This document shows positions 35,697 through 47,259 of a stretch of DNA of 64,000 bases, one piece after another. The stretch is taken from NCBI GenBank assembly GCA_025267735.1, contig CM046298.1:25303866-25367865 (forward strand), written 5' to 3'. The notes under the pieces are model-generated. The model did no database searches and had not been told where the DNA came from. It was given only the letters and a program-made list of their open reading frames with translations. The position numbers and the translations under genes were made by a program. Origin of the DNA: Mactra quadrangularis. Lineage: Eukaryota; Mollusca; Bivalvia; Venerida; Mactridae. The first letter of the stretch is position 1, and each line of letters opens with the position of its first letter.

Positions 35697-36960
35697 TATT
35701 TTTAATGTTTTCTTTTTTTAACAGACCCAGCAGAAGGATTAATTGTTATATATCCCCAGGGCACAGTATTGGGGCCTATCCTGTTTTTGATCTATATCAA
35801 TGACCTCCCAGACTACATTCACCATAGCACACTACGTCTTTTTGCTGATGACAGCATTATATATAAAGAAATAAAATCATCCAGTGATGCCCACTTATTA
35901 CAATCAGACCTGGAGGCTGCTGGCAGGTGGGAGCAGGACTGGTTGATGCATTTCCATCCAGACAAATGCAATGTTCTGAGTATCACACAAAAGAAAAATC
36001 CTGTATCCTTTTCATATACCCTACACAATCATATACTTGAAAAAGTCAATTCTTCAAAATATCTTGGTGTAACACTACAGAGCAATTTAAAATGGGATAT
36101 GCATATTAACTCCATCTGTAAAAAAGCCAATCAGTCCCTGGGATTCTTAAGAAGAAATTTGAAAATTAACTCCCCGGAAGTAAAAAAATCATGCATACAA
36201 AGCTATAGTCAGACCCAAACTTGAATATGCATCAACAGTCTGGGACCCGCATGCCAGTAGTCATATACATGCCTTAGAAAAAATTCAGAGAAGGGCAGCT
36301 AGATTTGTAGCAAATCGGTACCACAATACCAGCTCAGTGACCGATATGATCAACTCTTTAGCCTGGCCAACTTTACAAGTAAGAAGAACCGGAGCCCGTC
36401 TTATCATGTTCTATAAAATAATTAATCACTGTGTTGCAATTTACCCTGATAATGACATTCTTATTCCTGCTGACACCAGAACAAGATCTGCTGGTAATAA
36501 CTTTAGATGTATTAGAGCCAATAAAGATACTTATAAATTTTCTTTCTATCCTCGTACTATCATACAATGGAATGCCCTACCTACTCATGTAAAACAGGCA
36601 GACACAGTTGACTCATTTAAATCATTGATCACTGTGCCTGTCCTTGTAGCTACCATTAACTATTAAGCCCCAAACAATGTACATAGTTTTATTTGCAAAA
36701 GTTCTTATTTTATCCTTAAAAGTCAGTTTATTTTTTGCTGGACTTCCACATGTACTGTCTAGTACTGTAAATAAATCACCACTGTTATTTTTTACCAGTT
36801 TTTAACCCAGCGCCAATACATAATCTTCAGTCTATTGAAGGAGTGTTGTACCTAATAAGAAGAAGAACTCAATCCTTCTGCCAACAACCCAACAGAAAGA
36901 TTGATCCTTCTGCTGTAGTTTAATCCTTCTGTCAGCAGATACAGCAGAAGTATCGATCAC
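35697..36960 (+). repeat. CAGCAGAAGGAT repeat copy split by a LINE
   Basis: The left part (TAATGTTTTCTTTTTTTAAC then AGACCCAGCAGAAGGATT, 35705-35745) and right part (CTCAATCCTTCTGCCAACAA onward, 36868-36960) together match the continuous copy at 44025-44180. The LINE fragment fills the gap. Confidence 0.75.
35746..36867 (+). pseudogene. 5'-truncated LINE fragment, reverse transcriptase palm to 3' end
   Basis: The fragment begins in the RT at PQGTVLGPILFLIYINDLPD and keeps an intact FADDS motif, then WLMHFHPDKCNVLSI, YLGVTLQSNLKWDMHI and KANQSLGFLRRNL. A one-base frameshift in a run of seven A at about 36183-36189 moves the rest (VRPKLEYASTVWDPHA to SFYPRTIIQWNALPTHV) into another frame, ending at the stop at 36664-36666. 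A 3' UTR ends in AATAAGAAGAAGAA. Endonuclease and the RT fingers are missing, which is typical of 5' truncation. It is less decayed than the copy at 28960-31665. Confidence 0.9.
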
Positions 36961-37900
36961 ACAATCACCACAAGTCAAAGGGATCATTCCTAAAACAATT
37001 CAATAACTGCCGCTTAAAAGTTATCATTTATGCACATTTATTCTACTGCATCTGTACGTAAAATAAATGAAGTCCACTATTCAGACATCATTCAAAGTCA
37101 TTTACTACGATCTTAAAACTTTTCCTATAGAACCATTCTATTACATAATTATGACGATGTAACATCTCTACTGAAAACTGGCATAACGACGGGTCGTGAC
37201 TGAATCGTTGATACCACTCTATTACATAAGATGACGTAACCATCCTTACTGAGACGCACAACATAGCAGCGAATATTGCTATGAGATATAGTTCGGATTA
37301 CTAGTGTATTAATGCGCCCGTTATAGCAATACAATACAATAAATAGTTCTTTATTCAGCATAATCTATATACAGATTATTGCCTTAAACAAGGCGAACAT
37401 GAGCATAGCAGACGATCTTTTTGAATTGCTCTATATATATATATATATACTGAGGGGCTACTTCTGGATTCGGTTCAAAGTGGGAAAGAGTCTGAAATGC
37501 GGTAAATATATTTGTCCCGAACAAATAAAAACTTGATTTATGTTTTTGTACATGTTTTCCATGCAACTTGTGAATGTTTTTGACAAAAAATTGCTGCAAT
37601 TATGACCTAAAATATGACTTTAGGTATGTTAAATGGAGCTAAAATGGCAGATCGGCGGGAAAAAGCATTATTTTGTAAAACAGTCTGTGAGCGTAATTTA
37701 CCTCAAAATCAACTAGAAACACACTCTCCTAACATTTATGTCAATTTGAATGGTACTGGTACAAAATTTCATGTGAATATTTTTATTTAGACTTGTTGTA
37801 CTTGGCCGAAATAATAGCGACGACAGTGAAATTTGATGAAAATCTATTATATTTACTTATCGTTACAAATCCCTGTGATATAAAATCCCTGCTGATAACA
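36961..37900. other. Intergenic with a ~65-bp diverged duplication and a TA microsatellite
   Basis: CCATTCTATTACATAATTATGA and CCACTCTATTACATAAGATGA head two similar segments at 37133 and 37211. A short (TA)n tract lies at 37432-37449. No gene was seen. Confidence 0.45.
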
Positions 37901-38065
37901 ATGGCAAGAGGCGTGGGTTCGATTCTTGTTCAGGGCATACATAACTTCGTGGAAGTTGGTCATGATTTATTTATTTCGCCGATTTTCCTACTACCTCTGG
38001 ACCAAGTGGGGCAGTTTCCTGAAGTTACATGACTTGGGGTGCAATAAAACAATGACATATTTTAC
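37901..38065 (+). mobile_element. Partial SINE, family A head
   Basis: GGCGTGGGTTCGATTCTTG then GGGCATACATAACTTCGTGG and GTTGGTCATGATT follow the head and first body segment of family A. The 3' part is missing. Confidence 0.6.
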
Positions 38066-38365
38066 CAACAATTCCTACTCTTATTTTGTGAAATTTGAAC
38101 ACGATCCAACGGTTGTTAGAAAATTATTCATGTATGATAATGGCTTTTTATTGTAAACCCTGGGGAAGGACAGTTGAAGTTCTGGAAATGTGCCTGAATC
38201 CCCTAGAAATGACCAAAACTCAAGAGCTTTGGGGGACCTCTGTCCCCCGGACCCCTATCTTAGGCTTTGCCCTGGAACCTTTGGGGCCCTTATGGTCCAC
38301 TAGACCTCATTCTACTAGTGCTTTTTTCGCCCCCCCCCAACTAGAAATTCTGGATTCCCTATGCA
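38066..38365 (+). mobile_element. Partial MITE of the GGCGGATC family
   Basis: The segment ACGGTTGTTAGAAAATTA, GAATCCCCTAGAAATGACC, TTTGCCCTGGAACC and TTCGCCCCCCCCC follows the interior of the 55804-56288 element. The terminal repeat is eroded (CTGGATTCCCTATG). Confidence 0.65.
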
Positions 38366-38948
38366 GTTTACCAGTATTTCTGATTAGAAAAACATTTCAA
38401 ACTGATAATTGATGGATCGATTCATAAGAAAGGGAAATTAGAACTTTAGTTTATATAAATGTTAAGTATTTGTTTATCGTCACCAAACAAATGTGAACAC
38501 AGTGGAAAATGAGATGAAATCATAAGATTATCATTATCATCTTCAGCAATGACAAGACTGTTTATGAAATCTGTAAGTACATTTGTATGTATAGTTTCCT
38601 TGTTCAAATAAGTTTATCATGTTATCTATGGACTGGAATCATGTGAAAAAGGAAGAAAAACACATTGATAACAACCACGGGGACATCAGTTTGTACTAGT
38701 GTTGGACTGATTAATCAGCTTGTCAAGTAATCGTTGAAGATGATGATGATTATTCGTCAACGAAGACTATTGATTCGTCGACGAATTAGACTGGTGTAAT
38801 AGACTTATAGCAACTGTTGTTCTTTAGGTTGCACTGAATTCAGTTGTGTTTAGTATTTACATGCTTTGAAATATATTAGAAAATGATAAAGATCCTCTAT
38901 TTTTTATTGTTTTATTTATCACGAATAATTAATATATCAAATACAGTA
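38366..38948. other. Intergenic, unassigned
   Basis: No gene or bounded repeat was recognised. Confidence 0.35.
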
Positions 38949-39260
38949 GCGTGTTCAATTACACTTAATGTTACAGAACGTTACATAACGATACATTCGG
39001 AACTCCTCGGCCATTCGCTGCGAATAATCTAATCTAATACACAAATATGCGATCGTTAAGGCGATGAGTGATTTTTCAAAATTTACGGACTATAAACGAA
39101 ACATCACTCAATGGCTAAACGATCATATATTTGTTTACTTCAACACCGGTAGTTTCAAAATAGCGTCTACATATGTCCGAGATGAATCGCAACGAATGGC
39201 CGAGAAGTTCCGAATGTATCGTTACGGAACGTTTTGTAACGTTCGCGGTAACTGAACGCA
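38949..39260. mobile_element. About 310-bp palindromic MITE upstream of the Toll-like receptor
   Basis: The left arm (GCGTGTTCAATTAC, ATACATTCGGAACTCCTCGG, CCATTCGCTGCGAAT) pairs with the right arm (CGAATGGCCGAGAAGTTCCG, AATGTATCGTTACGGAACG, GTAACTGAACGC). Inner segments around ATGCGATCGTT and AACGATCATAT also pair, so nearly the whole element folds. Fragments occur at 352-400, 10215-10285 and 59240-59275. Its right end is about 400 bases before the receptor start codon. Confidence 0.8.
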
Positions 39261-39662
39261 GGGCAGGTATTTATTAGAACTAAATACATTAAGTAATGGG
39301 TATTTCACTATTAAAATTACATAACCGATTAATCATTAATCAGTCAATCATTTTAGCTGATTATTCGACTAAGATATTTTGAACCGATTCCCACCTCTTT
39401 GGAACGCTATGTTGGAAATCATGCACATTAAATCTGTGATATGTTAAGTAGTATACATGAAATTTTATGAAAATACATCGTGATCAATTTCATCTGATAG
39501 TATGCAATGATCGAAGTGACGGACACGATTGTCCCGGTTATTACTGATTATTTTAGATACGATCTGTAAATAACAAGGACATTAATTAATTGATAACCTA
39601 AAAGTCAGTATAATAGACGTTTACTCTTTATTACCATATGAAAAGAGCACTAGCTAACCATC

Positions 39663-41744
39663 ATGGCAAAAGTTAGAATATCAATGAGTGATTTGTTACT
39701 TCTATATTTATTGTTGGAAACTATTGGATGTTTTAAATTAGATAGTAGATGTTCTTATGTTAGGATACACGTATATTGGAATGTAAAATGTGCTCGTGCT
39801 AATCTAACATATATACCAGAAATACCTGGTAATGTAACTGGACTTATATTTGATGACAACTATCTACCACATGTAACCAGAGATACATTTATGAACATAA
39901 GTAATCCAAGGATATTCAAATATTTACGGTTGGCATGTGATCACATACAAACTTTAAGTAGTGATTCTTTTAAGAGTTTTCCTGGATTGGATTATTTAGT
40001 GTTAACCGGAAACCTTATTGAAGAAAAATCTTTTATGAATTTACTTGGTGCACTGTGCCATTTGAAAATTAAACTAACTCTGAACGCTATGGGATCGTCA
40101 ATAAGAGCACCAGAAACATTTTCTCTAATGAAGAATTGTACAATAGATGGGATAAGAATGTGGAAAAATGAATTTGAAAACATTACTCGCACATTAGTTG
40201 AACGTTTTGAAAATGTAAGAACTCTTGATCTTGACCGAAATAAAATAAATACATTTCAGCTATCTTACATGGAAAGACTTGAAGCACTCTTTCTGTCGTA
40301 TAACGAACTGGCATACATACCAAACTTTTGTTTGGAAAACAGCTCATCGATTTCATTAGTACCAAATATAAAAACTTTGTATATCAAATACAATCAATTA
40401 ACTGAAATACATCCAGCGAACTTCAAATGCCTGACATCGTTGCAACATTTAGATCTATCTGGAAATCGCTTTTCAGTGTTTCCAAATGACATGCTTTTGT
40501 ATATGCCGTTTATTAAATCCTTGAACATCCATACAAATCATGGTTACAATGCATACGTTGAAAAATATGCGTTCCGGTCTAGATCTCTTTATTACTTAAG
40601 CTTTGCCACAAATGGTCCAGCAACGTCCGTGTTTCCATATACAAATGAAACATTTAAACATTCCCCTAATTTAGAAAGTTTGAATTTAGCTTTCATATAC
40701 ATGAATACACTATCAGTTTCCTCGTTAAATGGATTGTTTGCCCCTATTAAACGTATGAAGTATCTAAATTGCTACAAATGTAGATTGCAACGAAATATAT
40801 CAATGTTTATTGGAGACAAGTCAGAATTAATAGGACTCCGCCTTGGGGAAAATTCTTTGGAAACTGTTGATATCAGTTCATTGAGTTCAAAGAGAAATTT
40901 AAAGCACCTAAATCTAAAAGATAATAAGATTGTACAGTTATCACCAAATATTCTTCCCTTGACATTGTTGAACCATCTGGACATCATTGACTTATCTGAT
41001 AATCCTTTTTCATGTGATTGTAATCTAAAATGGTTTATTGACTGGCTCAAATCAACAGATAAAGCAAAAATACTGAATTCTAAAAGCTATATTTGCGCAG
41101 GTCCTGAACGGATATTTGGAAAATCTCTCTTTGATGTTGAATTCACATACTTTGAATGTCATCCACATATGAAAAAATTATTGGTGATCATAGTAGGAAT
41201 TTCTATTATCTTGATAATTCTTATAATACCAGTAATATTATATTGTAATCGATGGAATATCCAACATTTAGTATATCTTTATCGTATGAGGAGAAAATAT
41301 AAACCACTTGAAGGTAACAATAAACATTATTTGTATGACGCGTTTGTATCATATAGCCAAGATGATTCTGATTGGGTAATTAATAAACTATTACCAAAAC
41401 TTGAAACTGAATATGGATATAAACTCTGTATCCATGAAAGAGACTTCGATGTAGGAGCTTTCATTAATGATAATATTGTTCAAAAAGTGAAAGAAAGTAG
41501 GATGATGCTTCTAGTTGTAACTGAATCGTTTGTCAACAGTGGTTGGTGTAATTTTGAACTGAAAGTTGCACTTACTAAACATATCGAAGAAGAGTTTCCA
41601 GCCATTGCTATTTTATTAGAAGACATTGGAAACATGAATACTTCTATGAGAACACTTTTTGATATGACGACGTATTTAAAATGGAATGTTGGTGCTGCAG
41701 ACGAAGATTTGTTTTGGAACAAACTTCGAAGAGCTATGAAATGA
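39663..41744 (+). CDS. Toll-like receptor, single coding exon, 693 residues
   Basis: This is an intact frame with all parts of a Toll-like receptor. Residues 8-23 are a hydrophobic signal peptide, followed by an N-terminal cysteine cap (C30, C43). Leucine-rich repeats fill about 60-450 (for example LDLDRNKINTF, LYIKYNQLTEI, LDLSGNRFSVF, LNLKDNKIVQL). A C-terminal cap is at 447-499 (NPFSCDCNLKWFIDWL). One membrane segment lies at about 505-528. A cytoplasmic TIR domain runs from 556 to the end. TIR box 1 is YDAFVSYS (558-565). Box 2 reads LCIHERDFDVG, with valine where many receptors have proline. Box 3 has FW (684-685). A single C-terminal cap makes it the single-cysteine-cluster type. It would sense microbial or damage ligands at the cell or endosome surface and signal through TIR adaptors; the ligand cannot be told from sequence. 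The start has a signal peptide directly after it, which supports the choice. Confidence 0.95.
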   Translation: MAKVRISMSDLLLLYLLLETIGCFKLDSRCSYVRIHVYWNVKCARANLTYIPEIPGNVTGLIFDDNYLPHVTRDTFMNISNPRIFKYLRLACDHIQTLSSDSFKSFPGLDYLVLTGNLIEEKSFMNLLGALCHLKIKLTLNAMGSSIRAPETFSLMKNCTIDGIRMWKNEFENITRTLVERFENVRTLDLDRNKINTFQLSYMERLEALFLSYNELAYIPNFCLENSSSISLVPNIKTLYIKYNQLTEIHPANFKCLTSLQHLDLSGNRFSVFPNDMLLYMPFIKSLNIHTNHGYNAYVEKYAFRSRSLYYLSFATNGPATSVFPYTNETFKHSPNLESLNLAFIYMNTLSVSSLNGLFAPIKRMKYLNCYKCRLQRNISMFIGDKSELIGLRLGENSLETVDISSLSSKRNLKHLNLKDNKIVQLSPNILPLTLLNHLDIIDLSDNPFSCDCNLKWFIDWLKSTDKAKILNSKSYICAGPERIFGKSLFDVEFTYFECHPHMKKLLVIIVGISIILIILIIPVILYCNRWNIQHLVYLYRMRRKYKPLEGNNKHYLYDAFVSYSQDDSDWVINKLLPKLETEYGYKLCIHERDFDVGAFINDNIVQKVKESRMMLLVVTESFVNSGWCNFELKVALTKHIEEEFPAIAILLEDIGNMNTSMRTLFDMTTYLKWNVGAADEDLFWNKLRRAMK

Positions 41745-42130
41745 TACAAATTTAACTTGAGATACTGATACAAAACAATATTTGTGGATTCATGTCCGTA
41801 TAGTTGTTGTATTTGAGTTTATTATGTTCACCACGCATCATACATGTATTTTTATTCTGAGGAGATTCTTGAATATGACTAGTGTTCCATAAACTTAATA
41901 CATGTTGTTTTTTCTAAAAAAACTAGATATGTTTCATATCTCGTAAGAAGCACCGCTAATGAAAATTACAGAAATGCGAATAGCTGATGTCCTCAAACAT
42001 GATGCGTAGTTCTAAATAGACCCGTTTTAGTCATTACACAGTAAAAATCGAACCCAAATATCATTTAGAAAAAATCAAACTTCGAACAAAATTACATCGT
42101 TTGGCAACATTCAATAGAGTTTTTCATGTT
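41745..42130. other. 3' flank of the Toll-like receptor
   Basis: This is presumably 3' UTR and flank. I see no strong AATAAA signal close to the stop codon; AATAAA-type words appear near 42190. Confidence 0.4.
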
Positions 42131-44215
42131 ATTTTATACCAAAAGAAAGCTTGTTTTATCACCAGTCTGATTATGTGAATAGATTTGTAAATAAATAGAA
42201 TAACATGTTTTTATTAACAGCAGAAGGATGTCAGTCGAACACAAATATACATTCCGGAAACAGACGAAACAAAAGAATAGTTATTGGCTACTTAACGATA
42301 ACGATGAGGTTTGAATATTGTTTCAAAACTATTCATCTAAATTTAAATATTTTATAACAATAAATATAAGGCATATCTAAATTAACGGATTGGCAATCAA
42401 TAAATTCAAATGTCAGATGAGTACTTAATCCTCATTTCTAACATAATCAAACCATCAAAAAATTACTTCAATCATCATTCTTGTTTCATCTGACTGTTTT
42501 GTATACAAAATGTCACCTTTAAAGTTGTGAAACATTTATCTATTAATTTACACTTGTTGCACCAAGGACAATATACATGTATAAAACATATGTCAACAAC
42601 GGATTTTATTAATCCTCTGATATGACTTGAAATCGTGACCTATGATCCTTATCTTATCTCATTGATCACGACATGGGGTCACGGCTTGTAGATTATTATA
42701 TCATCACAAAACAGATGTATCTACAATCTATATGGCTGTATCAAAAAGCGAAAATATTGATGGCTCTTAAAGTTGGGTATGCAAAATGGACCTACATGTA
42801 TATACTTTGTACTCTCGTCATGCCCTAATTGTTTATCAACATTTCGAAATGTACCCGTCAAAACATTTTCCAAAGAATAAGCATTAAAATGATGCATAAT
42901 ATCACATGTTTTGTCTTAATAATGGTTTAAAATAAGACTCGGTAATCGGCATATATTTGCACATTTTTAATGAAAAAAATCGAAACTGTCGTACTGGGAA
43001 CTTTCGTAATTCAAATTTCAACATATCTTTTGTCCAAATTAAAACGAGTTATTAACACATTTCTACACCAAATGAAAGCTTGTTCTATTGTCTTTCTGAT
43101 TATGTGAGTGAATTTGTGAAATAGATAACAAACCTGTTTTAACAGCAGAAGGATGTCAGTCGAAAACTCGCCATATTCCAATCATTTATTTTTCAAAATA
43201 GACCTTTCAAAACTTTTTCAAATGTATCAGCTTTAAAATGATGTATAATGTGTCAAGTTTAAGTTGAAATATCCTCCAAAATTGCTCTCGGAAATAGATC
43301 CGTTACAAGTCATTACACAGTAAACATCGAACCCAAATATCATTTAGAAAACAATTAAACTTCGAACAAAATTACATCGTTTGGCCTCATAAAATCTAGT
43401 TTTTTATGTTATTATATACCAAAAGAAAGCTTGTTTTTTCGTCTGTCTGAATATTTGTATGAATTTGTATATTAATGAAAAATTCCTTCTTTATTGACAG
43501 CAGAAGGATGCCAATTTACAGCAGAAGGATGTTTGTCGAACAAAAAATGTAAACATGAATATGTCTACTTAGAATACTTGCCGTGTTGTTATTATTGCTC
43601 TATTTTCCAAAACTGACCTGTCAAAACATTTACCAATGTATCAGCTTTAACACGATGCATAATACCTAATGCATAATGCTTTGTCTATATAATGGTTTCA
43701 AAATAAGCCTCGAAATGAGTTGTAGAACCACTCATTTTTCATTACAAATCGCACCAAACTGTCGTACTGAGAATTTCCGTAAATGAAACAAATTAATATA
43801 GCTGGGCAAACTTATATGGTGCTTTTTACACTTTTATACACCAAAAGAAAGCTTGTTCTATTGTCTGTCTGATTATATGAATGAATTTGTGTAATAATTA
43901 GAAAATACGTTTTTATTAACAGCAGAAAGATGTCTGTTAAACACAAAATGATGGCTACTTTCTACACTCGCAATGTTGTTATTGTTGATTTATTTCTTGT
44001 ATATGTAATTTGTTTATTCATCTTTCCGCTGTAATGTTTTCTTTCTTCTAACAGACCCAGCAGAAGGATTGATCCTTCTATTATTATTCAATCCTTCAAC
44101 CAACAACCCGACAGGAAGATTGATCCTTCTGCTGTAGTTCAATCTTTCTGCCAGCAGACACAGCGGAAGGATCGTTCGTTCTGTTGTGTCTGCTGAGTCT
44201 GCCAACTTTATGTTC
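42130..44215 (+). repeat. Repeat family with recurrent AACAGCAGAAGGATG segments
   Basis: The ordered phrase CCAAAAGAAAGCTTGTT, GTCTGATTATGTGA, TTTTTATTAACAGCAGAAGG recurs at about 42140-42235, 43070-43158, 43420-43515 and 43845-43930. AAACCCAAATATCATTTAGAA type segments recur between. It ends in a segment (43990-44215) with inverted AGAAGGATTGATCCTTCT words. Spacing is irregular (930, 350 and 430 bp). Confidence 0.75.
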
Positions 44216-44322
44216 ATCTCTAAAACATCTCTATGTTACATGTATTAAAACATAGAGTAATTATATAATAACTTATAAAAGAATATAGAGATACTATCAC
44301 AGATTACTTGTTTATCGGTCAA

Positions 44323-44513
44323 TAGGCGGATCTAGTTGAGGAGGGGGGGGGGTTTCAGGGGAGTCCGGACCCTACCTTGAATTTTCAAAATATACCTGTT
44401 CATTAGTGTATTTTTTAACTGTAAGCCATTATAACATTCAAAGTTCTGCTAGGTAACACAAATAACATTCAAAGTTTTGCTAGGTTACACAAAATACATT
44501 CAAAGTTCTGCTA
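44323..44513 (+). mobile_element. Partial GGCGGATC-family MITE with a ~32-bp tandem repeat
   Basis: It starts AGGCGGATCTAGTTGAGG with a run of G, like 11272-11568. It then passes into a repeat unit CATTCAAAGTTCTGCTAGGT plus TACACAAATA, three copies of which precede the next element's insertion point. The repeat resumes at 46849. Confidence 0.7.
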
Positions 44514-44524
44514 CCCAGCAAACA

Positions 44525-44855
44525 CGCTACAACGTCATTTAAACGTTGTATTTCCGTCACGACGTCGCAAACGACAATCCAACGTCAACCCGACGTCTGA
44601 AACACGATGTCGCCCAAACGTCACGAATCGACGTCGCCTCAACGTCATTGAAACGTTGGATTTCCGTCACGACATCGCAAACCACAATCCAACGTCAACC
44701 CGACGTCTGAAACAAGATGTCGTCCCAACGGCACGCATCGACGTCGCTACAACGTCATTGAAACAGTGGATTTCCGTCACGACATCGCAAACCTCAATCC
44801 AACGTCAACCCGACGTCTGAAACACGATGTCGTCCCAACGTCAATAATTCATCAC
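44525..44855 (+). repeat. 110-bp subterminal tandem array
   Basis: The phrase CAACGTCATTGAAACGTTGG recurs with starts at 44531, 44641 and 44751, followed each time by TTTCCGTCACGACATCGCAA and CCAACGTCAACCCGACGTCT. Confidence 0.9.
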
Positions 44856-46129
44856 GGCAAAACATTTCTAGTGATACCAAAAGGAATTAAAAGTAATTGT
44901 CGTGTCAGGGATGTTTTAAAGAGTTGAAAAGCATCGTTTCAAGAAATGTCTTGACTTAGTGTTGACGAGATCCAGGAGGTGTTGAAAACAAACTGTGACC
45001 TTGCTTGCCAAATTCATTAAGAGGCAACGTGAACGGGCTTCAATGGATTGTAATTGATGAGGTAAGCGAGTTTTATGTGTTTGTTGAGTTTCATGTCCTT
45101 GTGTACGTTTGTTGACGCAATTAAAAAGTTGATCATTTATGACACGACGCGGTAGGCCTACATGAAGCAATGAGCGCACCCCACCCATTTTCAAATTTAT
45201 CATAAGACAAAAAAAAACACGAAAGTCTGGTTTTCGCGATTGAAAATTTGTTTGTCTGTTAGAATGACAACATATATTATCAAAGCGCTGAAAGCACTGG
45301 ATTTGTTGGACATAGAAAACAAAATTATCAAAGCGCTGATAGCACTGGAGTTGTTCGACATAGAAAACACAAATTGCTAACAAATTAGAGGTTTTTTAAT
45401 ATGCTTAAGTTTTTATCTGTGTTTAAGTAGTTTGTCCCGCTTGAACGGTTGAAATTTGCAAATATCATTTGAAAAATAATTCAATATGATATGTACTTAA
45501 TTTGAGTGAAATAATACTGCCTAAACTCAACCATTTTCTTTAATTAAGCGGCATGAGGTCCGTTCGCCCTGATTATTTTTAAGTAAGCCAATTTCTTATA
45601 TTTTCAGAACTAGTCAAGATTTATGTCCATGGAAACTGCTATGTTTAGATGATCTACACAAACATTCAGGAACGATAGTCTGGATCATTTATTTTTGAAG
45701 TTATACCCCTGTTATTATTTAACATTTAAGGTATTTTTTTAAAAGTTGAATGTTTATTTTATCCTCCACTCAGATGATATACTAAATTTTTGTGGGAGAA
45801 AAACATCTTTTACACATTACCCTTTGTGATATGTACATACTTGCTTTAAACAATGGTTGATAACGTGTTTTTTTCATTAGACATTATGAATGTGAGATGA
45901 AATTAATTAAGAAATCAGCATGTTTTATTGGAAACATGTGTATAATTGTAATATATAATTGTATATTTTAATGTCGTATTCATTGTTTTTATCGTACTAC
46001 GATCAAACAAAATTAAAAGTAAAATTACCGATGATAAACCTATTTGTGTTGTTTTTATTTAGATTCTGGTCATGCAATGGTTGTATTCAGGTCAGATTTT
46101 GGTTGGATTTACCTTGGATAAATATTGAT

Positions 46130-46800
46130 TGTACCACGTCGAATATCCGTTGGTCATCCAACGTCTAAAAAACTTTCAAATCCAACCATCACACGACATA
46201 AATACGACGTCGGGTCAGACGTTAACACAACGTCGGAAATCCACCGTCTAAAAAACTTTCAAATCCAACTATGGGGCGACGTTAATACGACGCCGGGGTC
46301 AGACGTTAATACGCCGTCGGAAATCCAACGTCTAAATACCTTCCGAATCCAACTATGGGGCGACGTTAATACGACGTCAGGGTCAGACGTTAATACGACG
46401 TCGGAAATCTACCGTCTAAAAAACTATCAAATCCAAATATGAGGCGACGTTAATACGACGTCGGGGTCAGACGTTAATACGACGTCGGAAATCCACCGTC
46501 TAAACAATTTTCGAATCCAACTATGAGGCGACGTTAATACAACGTTAGGGTCAGACGGTAATACGACGTCGGAAATCCACCGTCTAAAAAACTATCAAAT
46601 CCAAATATGAGGCGACGTTAATACGACGTCGGGGTCGGACGTAAATACGACGTCGGAAATCTACCGTCTAAAAAACTATCAAATCCAAATATGAGACGAC
46701 GTTAATACGACGTCAGGGTCAGACATTAATACGACGTCGGAAATCCACCGTCTAAAAAACGTTCAAATCCAACTATGGGGCGACGTTAAGTCGACGTTGG
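46130..46800 (+). repeat. About 85-bp subterminal tandem array
   Basis: Units carry GGCGACGTTAATACGACGTC, then GGGGTCAGACGTTAATACGA, then GGAAATCCACCGTCTAAAAA. About eight copies vary by a few bases. The open frame across them is a repeat artefact. Confidence 0.9.
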
Positions 46801-47259
46801 GGCCAACGTTTATATGACGTCTGTACGACATCATTTGTTTGCTGGGTAGGTTACACAAATCACATTCAAAGTTCTGCTATTTACTGATATCAAGCCATAT
46901 ACAATTGTTGAAATCATAATCACGAAAATGGAGTCAAAATTATCAAAATATCATATGATAGTATTAAAATACATTTCAGAATAGCATTTATGACAAAACT
47001 CTATCTTAATACCTTCAATAAAATCAAAGCGCCGATAGCGCTGTCAGGACATGGATTAAACAGGGCAAAATTTATCCAAATACATATAGAAAGGTTGGAC
47101 TGATATTTTTTTTCTAAAATTTATATACAAACTGCATTACGAAGGATCAACGAAGCTACATTGATACTGTCCACAGAAGAAATCAGTACACAAATATATG
47201 ATCTATTTTTAGACACAGGAAATTTGTAAGCGTGTCTATTTCTAGCGCATTGGTGTTAC

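Larger units (their letters stand above)
44514..46846. mobile_element. 2333-bp DNA element, CCCAGCAAACA ends, TA target duplication
   Basis: The ends are CCCAGCAAACA and TGTTTGCTGGG, flanked by TA (44512-44513 and 46847-46848). The flanking host repeat reads straight through once the element is removed. Subterminal arrays differ at the two ends: about three 110-bp units at 44525-44855 and about eight 85-bp units at 46130-46800, both rich in ACGT words such as AACGTC and ATACGACGTC. The middle (44860-46120) shows no transposase. TA duplication fits the Tc1/mariner or ISL2EU-like groups; the family is not settled. Confidence 0.85.

Noticed and set aside
46125..46442. 105-codon frame in the ACGT-rich array
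   Set aside because: The frame follows the 85-bp tandem repeat of a non-autonomous transposon and has no domain.
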